56,650 nucleotides of DNA from contig NZ_PVEO01000013.1 of assembly GCF_002973595.1 (NCBI RefSeq), positions 1-56,650 on the forward strand, in the 5' to 3' direction. This document shows positions 19,579 through 29,887 of the stretch, one piece after another. This stretch comes from Jejuia pallidilutea. GTDB lineage: Bacteria > Bacteroidota > Bacteroidia > Flavobacteriales > Flavobacteriaceae. The notes beneath the pieces are model-generated. The model had not been told where the DNA came from and ran no database searches. It saw nothing but the letters and a program-made list of their open reading frames with translations. Position 1 is the stretch's first letter; every line of letters begins with the position of its first letter. The translations under genes and the position numbers were made by a program.

Positions 19579-21201
19579 TTAATTGTCATGAATTGTACTA
19601 TGCAAGGTATCTTTAAAGGTTTTATGCAAATGTTCTACTAAGGTAGTTCGTTCTTTATCAAAATTTATTTTTTTAGAAATTCTATAACGTTTACTCTCTA
19701 CCGATCTTATAGATGTATTCAAGAATACCGATATTTCTTTGTTATTAAATCCTATAAGAATGTAATAACATATAATAACCTCCGATTTATTTAACTGCGG
19801 ATATGTCTCGTCTATTTTTCTAAAAAAATCAATATTTAATTCATTAATCAACTCTAGATGGCTTTCACTTTTATCTAAAATAGTAGAAGAGTTAATATGT
19901 AGATTTGTATAAAGTTCTTTAATTCTGGATTTTTGTTCCTCCAAACACTTTGTTGTTGCTATATCTTTAACTTCTTTCTTAAGGTTTTTTATATAGGCCT
20001 CTAAACCATGTACTTTTACTGTAAGCTGCTCGTTATTAGATTTTAAATATGATAGTCCTTTGGTTTTATCTTCTACTTTCTTTAAGTGAACGCGTTGTTT
20101 TACGTAAAAAAAGTAATAGATTAAACTTACTAAAACAATAAAACCCAATAACCAGAATACTATTTTTAATATAGATGCTTTTTGGTTTTTTTGTTCAATT
20201 AATTCAGATTCAGCATTTAACAAATCATTGTTAACATCAAAACTCGCACCTAAATTATCAACAAAAAGGTTGTTTCCATACATTACCAAAGAATCTATAT
20301 AAGCTTTAGACATTTCAATATTATTTGAATGTTTATGTGCACGTGCCGATAACTCATAATAATCCTGAAGTGCATCTCCAACCATGTATTTTGTGTTTTT
20401 GGATGCATTTGTTAAATAATAAAACGTAGAATCTATTTGTGTTTTTTCAAAATATATTTCAGCAAAAAACAAATCTATTGAAGCCATAAAAGATTTATAA
20501 TTGTAAAGCAAAATAGTCTTATTGTTTTTTAGCTTTTTTAATCTTTTTAAATATTTGTGTGCCTCTTGTAGGTTTTTAAGCTGTAAATAGTTAGATGCCA
20601 ACATGTAGTTAGCGAACATATAATAGTAGCCAACCTCATCTTTAATACTACGGTAGTAATTTAACCTATTTAATAAAATAGCATTGCTTTCCTTAAATTT
20701 ACCGTCAAGCGACTTGTAATAGGATTGCATTGTTTCAATTTGTAAAACTGCATATTTATCTTCCTCGCATTTTTCTAAATACATTTTGGCTTTGTCTAAA
20801 TATTTAGTGTCGGCTGTATCTGCTGCAATTAAATATTTATCGGTATGTAAATCTAAACTAGCTTGCCCCGCAATACAATAGTTATCTTCCTCTACTGCGT
20901 ATTTTAGTGCAAGAATATTGCTTTGTTGAAATTTAGTATACTCATTATGCTCATCATGAATAAGAGCTTTTACTGAGTAATATTCAGCTATTCGGCCTTT
21001 TATATTTTCTTCTAAAGGTTTTGGAATACTATCTAGAAACTGTAATGTTTTTTGGGAATTGATATCAACGGTAACATTCGCAGAATCTAAAAAGCGATAA
21101 TAATCGCCTTCTCCTTGTCCATAACAAGAAGAGGACACTAGTGAGAGAAATAAAAGTACCCTAACTATTTTGAGAGAAAAATTGTTCTTAGGTGCTGCCA
21201 A
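19579..21201 (-). CDS. TPR-containing membrane regulator with C-terminal LuxR-like HTH
   Basis: A 540-residue protein: signal peptide, about 300 residues of helical TPR-like repeats on the outer side of the inner membrane, one membrane segment near 345-368 (IVFWLLGFIVLVSLIYYFF), a coiled coil, and a C-terminal helix-turn-helix (LNKSEVIICYYILIGFNNKEISVFLN, given here as two parts: LNKSEVIICYYILIGF and NNKEISVFLN). This layout is common in Bacteroidota as one-component membrane regulators. The only in-frame start that keeps the signal peptide is a TTG at 21201; a stop lies four codons upstream. It has no obvious target nearby. Confidence 0.82.
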   Translation of the reverse strand: MAAPKNNFSLKIVRVLLFLSLVSSSCYGQGEGDYYRFLDSANVTVDINSQKTLQFLDSIPKPLEENIKGRIAEYYSVKALIHDEHNEYTKFQQSNILALKYAVEEDNYCIAGQASLDLHTDKYLIAADTADTKYLDKAKMYLEKCEEDKYAVLQIETMQSYYKSLDGKFKESNAILLNRLNYYRSIKDEVGYYYMFANYMLASNYLQLKNLQEAHKYLKRLKKLKNNKTILLYNYKSFMASIDLFFAEIYFEKTQIDSTFYYLTNASKNTKYMVGDALQDYYELSARAHKHSNNIEMSKAYIDSLVMYGNNLFVDNLGASFDVNNDLLNAESELIEQKNQKASILKIVFWLLGFIVLVSLIYYFFYVKQRVHLKKVEDKTKGLSYLKSNNEQLTVKVHGLEAYIKNLKKEVKDIATTKCLEEQKSRIKELYTNLHINSSTILDKSESHLELINELNIDFFRKIDETYPQLNKSEVIICYYILIGFNNKEISVFLNTSIRSVESKRYRISKKINFDKERTTLVEHLHKTFKDTLHSTIHDN

Positions 21202-21543
21202 TTGTAAAGGCTATTGTTAATATGCTAATAGTACAAAAATAGAAAAATCATCGTAAATAGATAATTAAACACTCAGAAATTATAAAAAATATCTTACAAC
21301 AAACACAATGCAGTGATTACTAACCTACTAGCTTATGCGAAATATGCTTAATCTATTTGAGTAGGTATATACAATATAAAAAGCTACATAAGTTTGAATG
21401 TGCCTACTACTACAGAATAATGGTTTAGCAATCAACACCTTGATAGGTATAAAATTAGTAACCATCAAGTTTAACAATAATAAGATTGTGTTATAAAATG
21501 AGAAATAAAGTATATAGCTTAGGAAATAATATACTTTTGCTGC
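21202..21543. other. Divergent intergenic region
   Basis: This holds the promoters of the leftward regulator and the rightward MFS gene. TACTTTTG at 21532-21539 fits TAnnTTTG, but is only 4 bp before the MFS ATG, so it would give a nearly leaderless message. I see no gene. Confidence 0.4.
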
Positions 21544-22749
21544 ATGCAAAAAGAAAACCAATTTAATTTTGAATTTGTAGCTTTAATGGCATCCCTAATG
21601 TCTATTGTAGCATTATCAATCGATGCCTTACTACCTGCCCTTCCTGATATTGGGGAACACCTTAACGTTACTAATACAAAAGACAACCAGCTCTTCATTA
21701 CCATGATTTTTTTAGGTATAGGTTTTGGGCAGTTATTATTTGGCCCACTATCAGACAGTTTTGGCAGAAAACCTATTGTTTATGTTGGTTTTGCACTGTT
21801 TATAATTGCTAGTGTAATTTGTGTAAACACTAAAAGTTTTGAAATAATGGTTATAGGTCGTGTATTGCAAGGTGTTGGCTTATCTTCTCCCAGAAGTATC
21901 GCATTATCTATGATAAGAGACTTATTTAGTGGCGATTATATGGCCAAAGTTATGTCTATAATTGTAATGTTTTTTATTCTTGTACCTATTGTTGCGCCAA
22001 CACTGGGGCAATGGTTAATGCATCTGTTTAATTGGCAATCTATATTTTATTTCAATTTGTTATTTGGTGTTTTAATTATGGTTTGGTTCTGGCTACGACA
22101 ACCAGAAACTCTACCTAAGGAAAAACGTATAAAGTTTTCTTCTCATTTATTTTTTGATGGCCTAAAGGAATTTATTAAACACAAGGAAGCTGTGGCCTTT
22201 ACATTTGTTTCTGGTTTTATAACGGGCTCTTTTATGGTATATTTAAGCACCTCGCAACAAATTTTTCAAGAGCAATATAATCTAGCGGAGTTATTTCCCT
22301 ATATTTTTGCAAGTTTAGCCATTTCTGTAGGTTTGGCAACTTATTTAAATAGTAGGTTAGTTGAAAGATTTGGCATGTGGCGTATGGCATTTACAGCTGC
22401 TATTGCATATTCTGTTGTTTCTATAGTTTATGTGCTTGTATTTTTCTCTGGTAACAATCCAAATATTTTTGTGTTACTAAGTTTTTTTGCATTACAGTTT
22501 TTTGCTGTAGGCTTCCTTTTTGGGAATTTAAGAGCCATAGCAATGCAACCGTTAGGCCATATCGCAGGTATTGGTGCAGCAATAAATGGTTTTGTAAGTA
22601 CGGTATTGGCGGTGCCTATTGCAAATTATATTGGTAATTTTGTATCTACTTCGGTATTACCTCTATTTATTGGATTTTCTATATTCGGACTTCTATCAGT
22701 ATCTGTTTTTATAATAATGAGAAAAAAAGTTAAAACAGTGGAAGCATAA
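21544..22749 (+). CDS. Bcr/CflA-type MFS multidrug efflux transporter
   Basis: A 401-residue inner-membrane protein with about 12 hydrophobic segments. MFS motif A appears as FGPLSDSFGRKP in the loop between TM2 and TM3, and the early LPALPDIGEHL segment is typical of the Bcr/CflA (DHA1) subfamily. These proteins export drugs such as bicyclomycin or chloramphenicol by proton antiport; the substrate here is unknown. It is followed by a convergent DinB gene 1 bp away. Confidence 0.88.
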   Translation: MQKENQFNFEFVALMASLMSIVALSIDALLPALPDIGEHLNVTNTKDNQLFITMIFLGIGFGQLLFGPLSDSFGRKPIVYVGFALFIIASVICVNTKSFEIMVIGRVLQGVGLSSPRSIALSMIRDLFSGDYMAKVMSIIVMFFILVPIVAPTLGQWLMHLFNWQSIFYFNLLFGVLIMVWFWLRQPETLPKEKRIKFSSHLFFDGLKEFIKHKEAVAFTFVSGFITGSFMVYLSTSQQIFQEQYNLAELFPYIFASLAISVGLATYLNSRLVERFGMWRMAFTAAIAYSVVSIVYVLVFFSGNNPNIFVLLSFFALQFFAVGFLFGNLRAIAMQPLGHIAGIGAAINGFVSTVLAVPIANYIGNFVSTSVLPLFIGFSIFGLLSVSVFIIMRKKVKTVEA

Positions 22750-22750
22750 T

Positions 22751-23269
22751 TTACAAATAGCGCTCTTTTATAATATCTATGTGCCATAAATAATGTCCTA
22801 AATTTATAAACGCCAGTGCGCGCGGCGATATTGGAGCATTACTTGCGGTACCTATAAATTCTAAGTCGGTTTCTTTTAATGTTTTTAGTAATACCATAAA
22901 ACTGTCTCGGGTAGTTGTAAATTCTTCCAGAAGAAGCGTTATAGACTTGGAGTTAGCATTACTGGTCATTATATAATCATCTTGATTAAATCCAACCAAA
23001 GCACTATTATCCTTACGCCCTAAACGAAAACAACGGTACAGAAATATACGTTCTGTATCAATTAGATGCTGAAACACTTCCTTAATAGTCCATTTTCCTT
23101 CGGCATAGGCAAAATTTTGTTTTTCAATAGGAATAGACCTAAAGAACTGCAATACTTCATCTTTTCCTGTTTTAAAACCTTCATGTAAACTAATGGAGTC
23201 TGGAACTTTTTCTAGATATGTATTATAATAGTCGTGATACTCATTTTTGGTAATTACATGTCTTTTCAT
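22751..23269 (-). CDS. DinB family protein
   Basis: A 172-residue four-helix-bundle protein. Putative metal histidines are in KEVFQHLIDTER and in the C-terminal LGHYLWHIDII. DinB-fold proteins include thiol transferases; the exact activity is unknown. It is convergent with the MFS gene with a 1-bp gap, so each may affect expression of the other. Confidence 0.85.
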   Translation of the reverse strand: MKRHVITKNEYHDYYNTYLEKVPDSISLHEGFKTGKDEVLQFFRSIPIEKQNFAYAEGKWTIKEVFQHLIDTERIFLYRCFRLGRKDNSALVGFNQDDYIMTSNANSKSITLLLEEFTTTRDSFMVLLKTLKETDLEFIGTASNAPISPRALAFINLGHYLWHIDIIKERYL

Positions 23270-23409
23270 TCAGCTTAAATGTTGTAAATTCTAGTTTTCA
23301 ATATCTAAAGTAAAACAAAAAAACGCTTAAATAAAATTTAACAGCTTCACCATGCTCTTTTAAAGAATTTTTATACTTTAATGGCTAATAATTTTAATAC
23401 ACAAACCCA

Positions 23410-24024
23410 ATGAAAATAATAGGTATCGGTAAAAATTACGTTAACGAGACATCTGAAATAGATGCTATTAAAACTGGAAATCAGTTAATTTTTACAAAAC
23501 CAGACAGTTCTTTAGTTACAGGAAACAAAGATGTGCCTTATCCAAAAATAACTAACGAGATTGCTTACGAAGTAGAACTCGTTGCCAAAATAGGTAAAAC
23601 AGCCAAGGATATAGCTGTTACAGATGCGCCTTCCTATATAAGCGAAATAGCCATAGGAATAGATTATACAGCAAAAGATGTACTCGCAAAAAGCAGAGAA
23701 AACAAAGGGCCGTGGGCTTTAGCTAAAGGATTTGATGGTGCCTCCCCTATTTCTAGTTTTAAACCAATAACAGCGTTTTCAGATTTAAATGATATTAATT
23801 TCGATTTAAAAATTAATGGTGAACAAAAACAGAAAGGGCATACTGCTTTAATGATTTATAGTTTTGCTGAAATTATAGCTTATGTATCTACCTTTATGAC
23901 ACTTAACGAAGGCGACTTAATTTTTACAGGAACCCCAGCATCTGGTACCGGATTAATTTACAAAGGCGACCACTTACAGGCTTCAATTGAAGGCGAATTA
24001 CTCTTAGATTTTAAAATGATATAA
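23410..24024 (+). CDS. Fumarylacetoacetate hydrolase family protein
   Basis: A 204-residue short FAH-fold enzyme. It contains FTKPDSSLV, the metal-ligand region YEVELVAKIG, GIDYTAKDVL, WALAKGFDGASPIS and FTGTPASGTG. Short members act as acylpyruvases, oxaloacetate decarboxylases or hydratases; which one cannot be told here. It is the first of three close genes on this strand (21 bp to the next). Confidence 0.88.
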   Translation: MKIIGIGKNYVNETSEIDAIKTGNQLIFTKPDSSLVTGNKDVPYPKITNEIAYEVELVAKIGKTAKDIAVTDAPSYISEIAIGIDYTAKDVLAKSRENKGPWALAKGFDGASPISSFKPITAFSDLNDINFDLKINGEQKQKGHTALMIYSFAEIIAYVSTFMTLNEGDLIFTGTPASGTGLIYKGDHLQASIEGELLLDFKMI

Positions 24025-24045
24025 GCGTACCTTGTTGCTAAATCT

Positions 24046-25965
24046 ATGAAAAACTCTATTGCAGACCGAGTTGTGTACTTTTTAAGTGGTTACCCGCCAT
24101 TTAATATGCTTAATGAAAAGAGTTTACACAAAATAGCAGCTCAGGTACAAATTATATATTTAGAAAAAGGCGATGCTGTATTTGAAAAAGGTGATGCCTA
24201 CCATAATGATTTTTACATAGTTAGAGATGGTGCTATATATCTATACCATACTAACGAAAACGACAAAAACATTATTGGCATAAATGATACAGGCGATATT
24301 TTTGGTTTAAGGGCATTAATTACCAAAGAAAATTACAAATTGTCTGCCGTAGCAAACGAAGAGTCCATAGTTTACGCAATACCTATTGAGGTTTTTGAGT
24401 CTGTTACAAACAATATTGTAAAAATAAATAAATATCTTATTACATCTTTTGCAAGTAACGCTTACGACCCTTATACTGCGGAGGAATACAATGAAATTTT
24501 TGTAGATTATATACCCAATAAATCTAGCGATATAGCTAATTTTCAAACAGCACATTTTACCACAAAGCCCATTACATGCAAACCTTCTAAAACTCTACAA
24601 TATGCAGCAAATAAAATGTGCAAGCACGATATTAGCTGTATTATTGTAGTAGATGAAAATAAGCACCCTATTGGTATTATTTCTAACAATGATATTAAAA
24701 ATAAAATTGCTACAGGCCTGTACCCTATTACAACAAAAGTGAGCAATATTATGTCGGCTCCTGTTATTACCGATAAAGAAAATATTACTGTTGCCAACGC
24801 ACAATTAAAAATGATACAACACAGTGTAAGCCATATATGCATTACAAAAGATGGCACACCAAACTCTAAACTTACAGGTATATTAACACACCACGATATT
24901 TTAGTAACACAAGGCAACAACCCTTCTGTAATATTAAAAGACGTTAGACGCGCAAAACGCACACGCTATTTAAGAATAGCTAGATTAAAAGCAAACACAC
25001 TTTTAAAAAGTTATTTAGAGCAAAACATACCTTTAACTCATATTCTAAAAGTTATTTCTTCTATAAATGATGCTGTTACAGAACGTGCTATCTATCTTTC
25101 TATTAAAAAGATGAAAACACCACCTCCTGTTGCTTTTTCATGGATTTCCATAGGAAGCCAAGGCAGGCAAGAACAATTATTATTCACAGACCAAGACAAT
25201 GCACTTATTTTTGAAGATGTACCAAAACACAATTACAATACAGTAAAAACGTACTTTATTGAACTTTCTAAACATGTTACAAAAACCTTAAATATAATTG
25301 GGTTTGAGTACTGTAAAGCAGATATGATGGCTAGCAACCCTGAATGGTGTAAATCTATATCTGAATGGAAAACACAATTTAGCAATTGGATTTTAAACCC
25401 CGATGAAAAGAGCATTCTCTTATCTTCTATATTCTTTGATTACAACCATATTTACGGAGATAAAACGCTAGTAGATAGACTTACCGATAATATATTTGAA
25501 ACCGTAGGAGACTCATCACGGTTTTACAGTATTCTTGCAAATGATGCCATGAAAAGCCCGCCGCCACTTGGTTTTTTTAAACAATTTTTGGTAGAACAAA
25601 ATGGAGAGCATAAAGATCTTTTTAACATAAAAAGTAGAGCGTTAATGCCTTTAATTGATGCTGCACGAGTGTTGGTTTTAAGCAAAAAAATAAAAAACGT
25701 AAACAGTACCTACCAGCGGTTTGAGAAATTAGCAGAGTTGGAAGAAAACAATAAAGAACTATTCTTATCGTGTTCTTATGCGTTTAAAGCCTTGTTAAAA
25801 TTTAAAACCAAACAAGGGATATTGCACGAAAACTCTGGAAAATTTATAGAGTTAAGCACACTAACAAAAGAAGAACAATTAAAACTAAAACGTTGCTTTA
25901 AACCTATTAAAGAAATTCAAGAGTCCCTTAAATTACGTTTTAATACGTCTAATAGTATTTTGTAA
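24046..25965 (+). CDS. cNMP-binding / CBS / DUF294 nucleotidyltransferase-like signalling protein
   Basis: A 639-residue cytoplasmic protein with a cyclic-nucleotide-binding fold (about 15-135), two CBS domains (about 165-300, with KHDISCIIVVDENKHPIGI), a GlnD-like nucleotidyltransferase domain with GSQGRQEQLLFTDQDNA at 370-386 (Asp383 and Asp385 as metal residues), and a DUF294 C-terminal domain to the end. The parts suggest an enzyme or regulator that senses nucleotides. Its stop abuts the ATG of an exonuclease gene, a pairing seen in other Bacteroidota and Proteobacteria. The substrate is unknown. Confidence 0.88.
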   Translation: MKNSIADRVVYFLSGYPPFNMLNEKSLHKIAAQVQIIYLEKGDAVFEKGDAYHNDFYIVRDGAIYLYHTNENDKNIIGINDTGDIFGLRALITKENYKLSAVANEESIVYAIPIEVFESVTNNIVKINKYLITSFASNAYDPYTAEEYNEIFVDYIPNKSSDIANFQTAHFTTKPITCKPSKTLQYAANKMCKHDISCIIVVDENKHPIGIISNNDIKNKIATGLYPITTKVSNIMSAPVITDKENITVANAQLKMIQHSVSHICITKDGTPNSKLTGILTHHDILVTQGNNPSVILKDVRRAKRTRYLRIARLKANTLLKSYLEQNIPLTHILKVISSINDAVTERAIYLSIKKMKTPPPVAFSWISIGSQGRQEQLLFTDQDNALIFEDVPKHNYNTVKTYFIELSKHVTKTLNIIGFEYCKADMMASNPEWCKSISEWKTQFSNWILNPDEKSILLSSIFFDYNHIYGDKTLVDRLTDNIFETVGDSSRFYSILANDAMKSPPPLGFFKQFLVEQNGEHKDLFNIKSRALMPLIDAARVLVLSKKIKNVNSTYQRFEKLAELEENNKELFLSCSYAFKALLKFKTKQGILHENSGKFIELSTLTKEEQLKLKRCFKPIKEIQESLKLRFNTSNSIL

Positions 25966-26631
25966 ATGATTCCTAAATGGTTAAATAAAAAAAAGAAGGA
26001 GGTGCCCGAATTTTGGAATACCTACTTGGAGTATTTTAAAAACACCCATAAAACACCTATTTCTAGTACTAAATTTATTGCTTTTGATACCGAGACCACT
26101 GGTTTTGATATAGATAGAGACCGTGTATTATCTATTGGCGCTGTTACACTTAAAAATAATAGAATTGCCGTAAATAGTAATTTTGAAGTGTATATAAACC
26201 AAGAAATATTTAAACCAGAAACCGTTAAAATTCATGGTTTATTAAAAAAAGGAAACCTAAAAAAAATTTCAGAATTAGAGGCCATTGAATCTTTTTTAGA
26301 TTATATAAAAAACAATGTTTTAATAGCACATCATGCTAGGTTTGATTTTAATATGATAAACAGCATGCTACTACGTAATGGCCTTGGTGAACTTAAAAAT
26401 GAATTTATAGACACTGCTGTTTTATTTAAAAAATCAAAACATATCATCTATCAAGACAATTTAAAAAACTACTCACTAGATGAGCTTGCAAAAGAGTTGA
26501 ACGTACCTGTGGTAGACAGACACACAGCTAATGGCGATGCTTTAATTACGGCTATAGTATTTTTAAAAACCTTGTCGCGTTTAAAAACAAAAAATCAAAA
26601 CTTAGAGTGGGATTATTTATTAAAAACATAA
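25966..26631 (+). CDS. DnaQ-like 3'-5' exonuclease
   Basis: A 221-residue DEDDh exonuclease. Exo I is FDTETTG (about 41-47), Exo II NVLIAHHARFDFNM, and Exo III HTANGDA with the His-x4-Asp pair. It resembles the epsilon proofreading subunit but lacks polymerase-binding context. Its ATG directly follows the stop of the cNMP/CBS protein, so translation is likely coupled and the two probably act in one pathway. Confidence 0.88.
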   Translation: MIPKWLNKKKKEVPEFWNTYLEYFKNTHKTPISSTKFIAFDTETTGFDIDRDRVLSIGAVTLKNNRIAVNSNFEVYINQEIFKPETVKIHGLLKKGNLKKISELEAIESFLDYIKNNVLIAHHARFDFNMINSMLLRNGLGELKNEFIDTAVLFKKSKHIIYQDNLKNYSLDELAKELNVPVVDRHTANGDALITAIVFLKTLSRLKTKNQNLEWDYLLKT

Positions 26632-26660
26632 ATATTACGATGTTAACCATAATTTAAGAA

Positions 26661-26896
26661 ATGACCACAGAATTTAAAACAGAAATAGTAAAAACAAAGG
26701 AAACCAATAAAATTTTTGTGGTTGTATTTGGGTTTTATATTTGGTTTCAACGTTTTATGTTTTCCTTTACGACAAAGAAAATCAAAATGCATATCTAAAA
26801 CATATAGCTCTTGCTGTTTATATATCAGGTATTTATTTTCTATTTGGACAATCTTTTATAAAACTAAAAAATTGGATATCTAAAAATTTCAACTAA
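26661..26896 (+). pseudogene. Possible frameshifted small membrane protein
   Basis: An ATG at 26661 opens a 45-codon frame with a hydrophobic stretch (IFVVVFGFYIW) that stops at 26798. From about 26735 another frame continues with FYVFLYDKENQNAYLK and a second hydrophobic stretch (IALAVYISGIYFLFG), ending at 26894-26896. Joined by one frameshift they would make a protein of about 78 residues with two membrane segments. This could be a broken gene or chance. Confidence 0.35.
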
Positions 26897-27266
26897 TAAA
26901 TTTGAATTTAACAACAGAAGTTCAAAAAATGATTTAAAGACAATTATGAATAGCCCAGAATATTGTGAAAAGTTTGATTTTATTAAAAAAACAAACTCTC
27001 GAACTAAATTCTAAACTTAAACCGTAATAAAAATTAAAAAACAGCTAGCTTATCTCATTTTGCCATAATACGCATTAAAAAAAGTCACTTATTACAGATA
27101 TTCTCTTAAATAATCTATACCCGTAAAACCACGAAAACGTAATAGTTAATAATTTATACTTTTTTTTATCAAAACCTGATAAATGTAAGGTTTTGTAAAA
27201 CCCAAACCAACTAATTTTAGCTCCTTAAATAATCATTTAATTAATAACGCCTTTAATTGAGTAACA
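26897..27266. other. Intergenic before the carbonic anhydrase, no firm gene
   Basis: This is AT-rich. A 22-codon frame starts at about 26946 but has no support. The palindrome ggttttgtaaaacc at 27189-27202 lies 64 bp before the carbonic anhydrase ATG and could be an operator; no regulator can be named. Confidence 0.35.
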
Positions 27267-28052
27267 ATGAATACTAAAGTTAGTATGCTGTTAAGCATCA
27301 TTCTATTAATTGTTGTGTCTTGTAACGACACAAAAAAAACAGCTCATGCCAATAATAACCACGAAGAAGCGCATTGGAGCTATTCAGGTGAAACGTCTCC
27401 CGAACATTGGGCAGAGATAGAAAAAAACTCTGATTGCAACGGCAATCACCAATCCCCCATCAACATTATCCATAAAGATGTAGATTCGGTACAAATAACT
27501 AACGATTTAAAAATATTATATACACCTACAACTTTAATTAGCGAAGTTGAGAATAACGGACATTCCGTACAGTTTGATTTTGAGGCTGGAGATTCCATTA
27601 ACTACAAAAACGAAACCTACTACTTAAAACAAATACATTTTCACGAACCCTCCGAACATAAAATTAATGGTATTATTTACCCATTAGAGATGCATTTGGT
27701 GCATGTAAGTAAAGCTGGTAAAATAACCGTTCTTGGTGTTTTAGGTGAAGAAGGTGAAGAAAGTCAGCTTTTTGAATTCTTTGAAAGCTTTTTACCAATT
27801 AAAGAAGGTGAAACTAAGGACATTCATCAAAAAATTGATCTGTCCAGCTTATTTTTAGAAGATAAACATTATTACACTTATGGAGGTTCTTTAACAACGC
27901 CGCCTTGTAGCGAAGGTGTTAACTGGGTTGTATTTAAAGAACCTATAGTATTATCAGTTGAAGAGGTTTTAAAACTAAGAAACAACATGCCAATCAACAA
28001 TTATAGAAACGAACAACCCATTAACGAACGTGTGGTAAATTATAATTATTAA
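27267..28052 (+). CDS. Alpha-class carbonic anhydrase, lipoprotein
   Basis: A 261-residue enzyme interconverting CO2 and bicarbonate outside the cytoplasm. The lipobox VVSC puts the lipid Cys at 19. Zinc histidines are 124 and 126 (QIHFHEPSEH) and 143 (EMHLVH); the C-terminal YGGSLTTPPCSEGVNW carries the substrate-pocket Thr and a Cys that may pair with Cys57. The length is normal for bacterial alpha enzymes. It is followed 6 bp later by a HAD phosphatase gene. Confidence 0.93.
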   Translation: MNTKVSMLLSIILLIVVSCNDTKKTAHANNNHEEAHWSYSGETSPEHWAEIEKNSDCNGNHQSPINIIHKDVDSVQITNDLKILYTPTTLISEVENNGHSVQFDFEAGDSINYKNETYYLKQIHFHEPSEHKINGIIYPLEMHLVHVSKAGKITVLGVLGEEGEESQLFEFFESFLPIKEGETKDIHQKIDLSSLFLEDKHYYTYGGSLTTPPCSEGVNWVVFKEPIVLSVEEVLKLRNNMPINNYRNEQPINERVVNYNY

Positions 28053-28058
28053 TACTTA

Positions 28059-28706
28059 ATGATGTATAAAGCTGTAATTTTTGATTTAGATGGCACCTTA
28101 GTAAACTCCATACAAGATCTCGGAGATGCCATGAACACAGTATTGAAAAACCGAAATTACCCAATACACAACTACAATACCTATAAATTATTAGTAGGTA
28201 GTGGCATTAGAACTTTAGTTCATAGAGCGCTTCCTGACGCAAACCCTAATGAAAGTGAAGTAGATGACAGTCTCTCAGAAATGATGGGAGTTTACAGTAA
28301 CATTTGCACCACTAAAACTCGACCATATGATGGCGTTTTAGAATTATTGGATGCCCTAAATTCTAGAAATCTAAAATTGAATATCCTTTCTAATAAAGAT
28401 GAGATTTTAACAAAACGCGTAGCAGATACAATATTACCCAAATATTTCCATCAAGTTTTAGGGTTAACAATTGAGGCACTAAAAAAACCTAACCCTGAAA
28501 AGGCACTGAATATTTGTGATAGTTTTGGTATAAAGCCAGAAGAAGTCATATTCGTAGGCGACACAAACATTGATATACAAACCGCAAAAAACGCCAACAT
28601 GCTAGCTGTTGGCGTTAGTTGGGGCTTTAGAGACACCCAAGAACTTATAGAACAAGGCGCTGATTGTATTTTAAATACACCCTTAGATTTACTTAAAGCT
28701 TTATAA
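28059..28706 (+). CDS. HAD-family phosphatase (phosphoglycolate phosphatase-like)
   Basis: A 215-residue HAD hydrolase. Motif I is [10 protein letters not shown] (nucleophile Asp9), motif II NILSNKD, the Lys is in LKKPNPEKA, and motif III is [15 protein letters not shown]. The family is close to Gph, which removes 2-phosphoglycolate, though related enzymes vary. It follows the carbonic anhydrase by 6 bp and overlaps convergent purC by 6 bp. Confidence 0.85.
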   Translation: MMYKAVIFDLDGTLVNSIQDLGDAMNTVLKNRNYPIHNYNTYKLLVGSGIRTLVHRALPDANPNESEVDDSLSEMMGVYSNICTTKTRPYDGVLELLDALNSRNLKLNILSNKDEILTKRVADTILPKYFHQVLGLTIEALKKPNPEKALNICDSFGIKPEEVIFVGDTNIDIQTAKNANMLAVGVSWGFRDTQELIEQGADCILNTPLDLLKAL

Positions 28707-29654
28707 TTGTTTTAAATACGCCAAAACATTGTCTTCTATACGTTTTTGAATATTAGAAACATCGCCTTTTACAAAAGTTTCGCCTGTAATATTTTCATAA
28801 AGTTCTATATAACGTTCGGAAACGCTTTCAATATAGTCATCGCTCATAAACGGAACGGTTTGCCCTTCTAAACCTTGAAAGTTGTTTGATATTAACCATT
28901 GGCGAACAAACTCTTTGCTTAATTGCTTTTGCGCTTCGCCTTTATCTTGACGCTCTTGGTAACCATCGGCATAAAAATAGCGTGAGGAATCTGGGGTGTG
29001 TATTTCGTCTATCAACACGATTTTACCATCTTTGGTTTTTCCGAATTCGTATTTGGTATCTACAAGAATTAACCCACGAGATGCCGCAATTTCCGATCCT
29101 CTTTTAAATAACTTACGGGTATAATCTTCAAGAACAGTATAGTCTTCTTCTGAAACAATACCGCGTTTTAATATATCGTCTCTTGAAATATCTTCGTCGT
29201 GATCGCCCATTTCTGCTTTGGTTGCGGGTGTAATAATGGGTTCTGGAAAGGCATCGTTTTCTTTCATACCTTCTGGCATGGGCACACCACATAGCATACG
29301 TTTTCCTGCTTTGTATTCGCGTGCTGCATGTCCAGACATATAGCCACGAATTACCATTTCTACTTTAAATGGATTGCATAAGTGGCCTACGGCTACGTTA
29401 GGATCTGGTGTGGCGGTTAACCAGTTGGGTACCAAATCTGCTGTTGCAGCCATCATTTTGGTTGCTATTTGATTTAATATTTGCCCTTTGTATGGGATGC
29501 CCTTTGGCATTACCACATCGAAAGCCGAAAGGCGATCGGTTGCAATCATTACCAGTTGCTCATCGTTAATGTTATAAACTTCCCTTACCTTGCCTTTGTA
29601 AACTGATTTTTGATTTGGAAACTTAAAATTGGTATCTATTATTGTATTACTCAT
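28701..29654 (-). CDS. purC: Phosphoribosylaminoimidazole-succinocarboxamide synthase
   Basis: A 317-residue SAICAR synthase of purine synthesis, ligating aspartate to CAIR with ATP. Motifs seen are [51 protein letters not shown], and [20 protein letters not shown] split by the enzyme's ATP site, then HTPDSSRYF. The length suits the longer form found in Bacteroidota. It is leftward, ending 6 bp inside the HAD gene. Confidence 0.95.
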   Translation of the reverse strand: MSNTIIDTNFKFPNQKSVYKGKVREVYNINDEQLVMIATDRLSAFDVVMPKGIPYKGQILNQIATKMMAATADLVPNWLTATPDPNVAVGHLCNPFKVEMVIRGYMSGHAAREYKAGKRMLCGVPMPEGMKENDAFPEPIITPATKAEMGDHDEDISRDDILKRGIVSEEDYTVLEDYTRKLFKRGSEIAASRGLILVDTKYEFGKTKDGKIVLIDEIHTPDSSRYFYADGYQERQDKGEAQKQLSKEFVRQWLISNNFQGLEGQTVPFMSDDYIESVSERYIELYENITGETFVKGDVSNIQKRIEDNVLAYLKQL

Positions 29655-29887
29655 GCTATTCGTTTTATGAGTTAATTTGTTTGTTGTTTAAAGTTGAAAC
29701 AGCAGCTGGCAAACACCTTAGCCCCGATTGAAACGGCATCCTTTTTTGAGGCACGAGAAAAAGATATAGTGGAAAGCGGGAAATAGCTCCTTAAAAAATT
29801 ATTATTGTGTTTAAACATATGTTGTAGGCTTATGTATTTTTAAGTTGCCAATGTTATTGCTAACCGCAGCTGTACACTGCCAACTTA

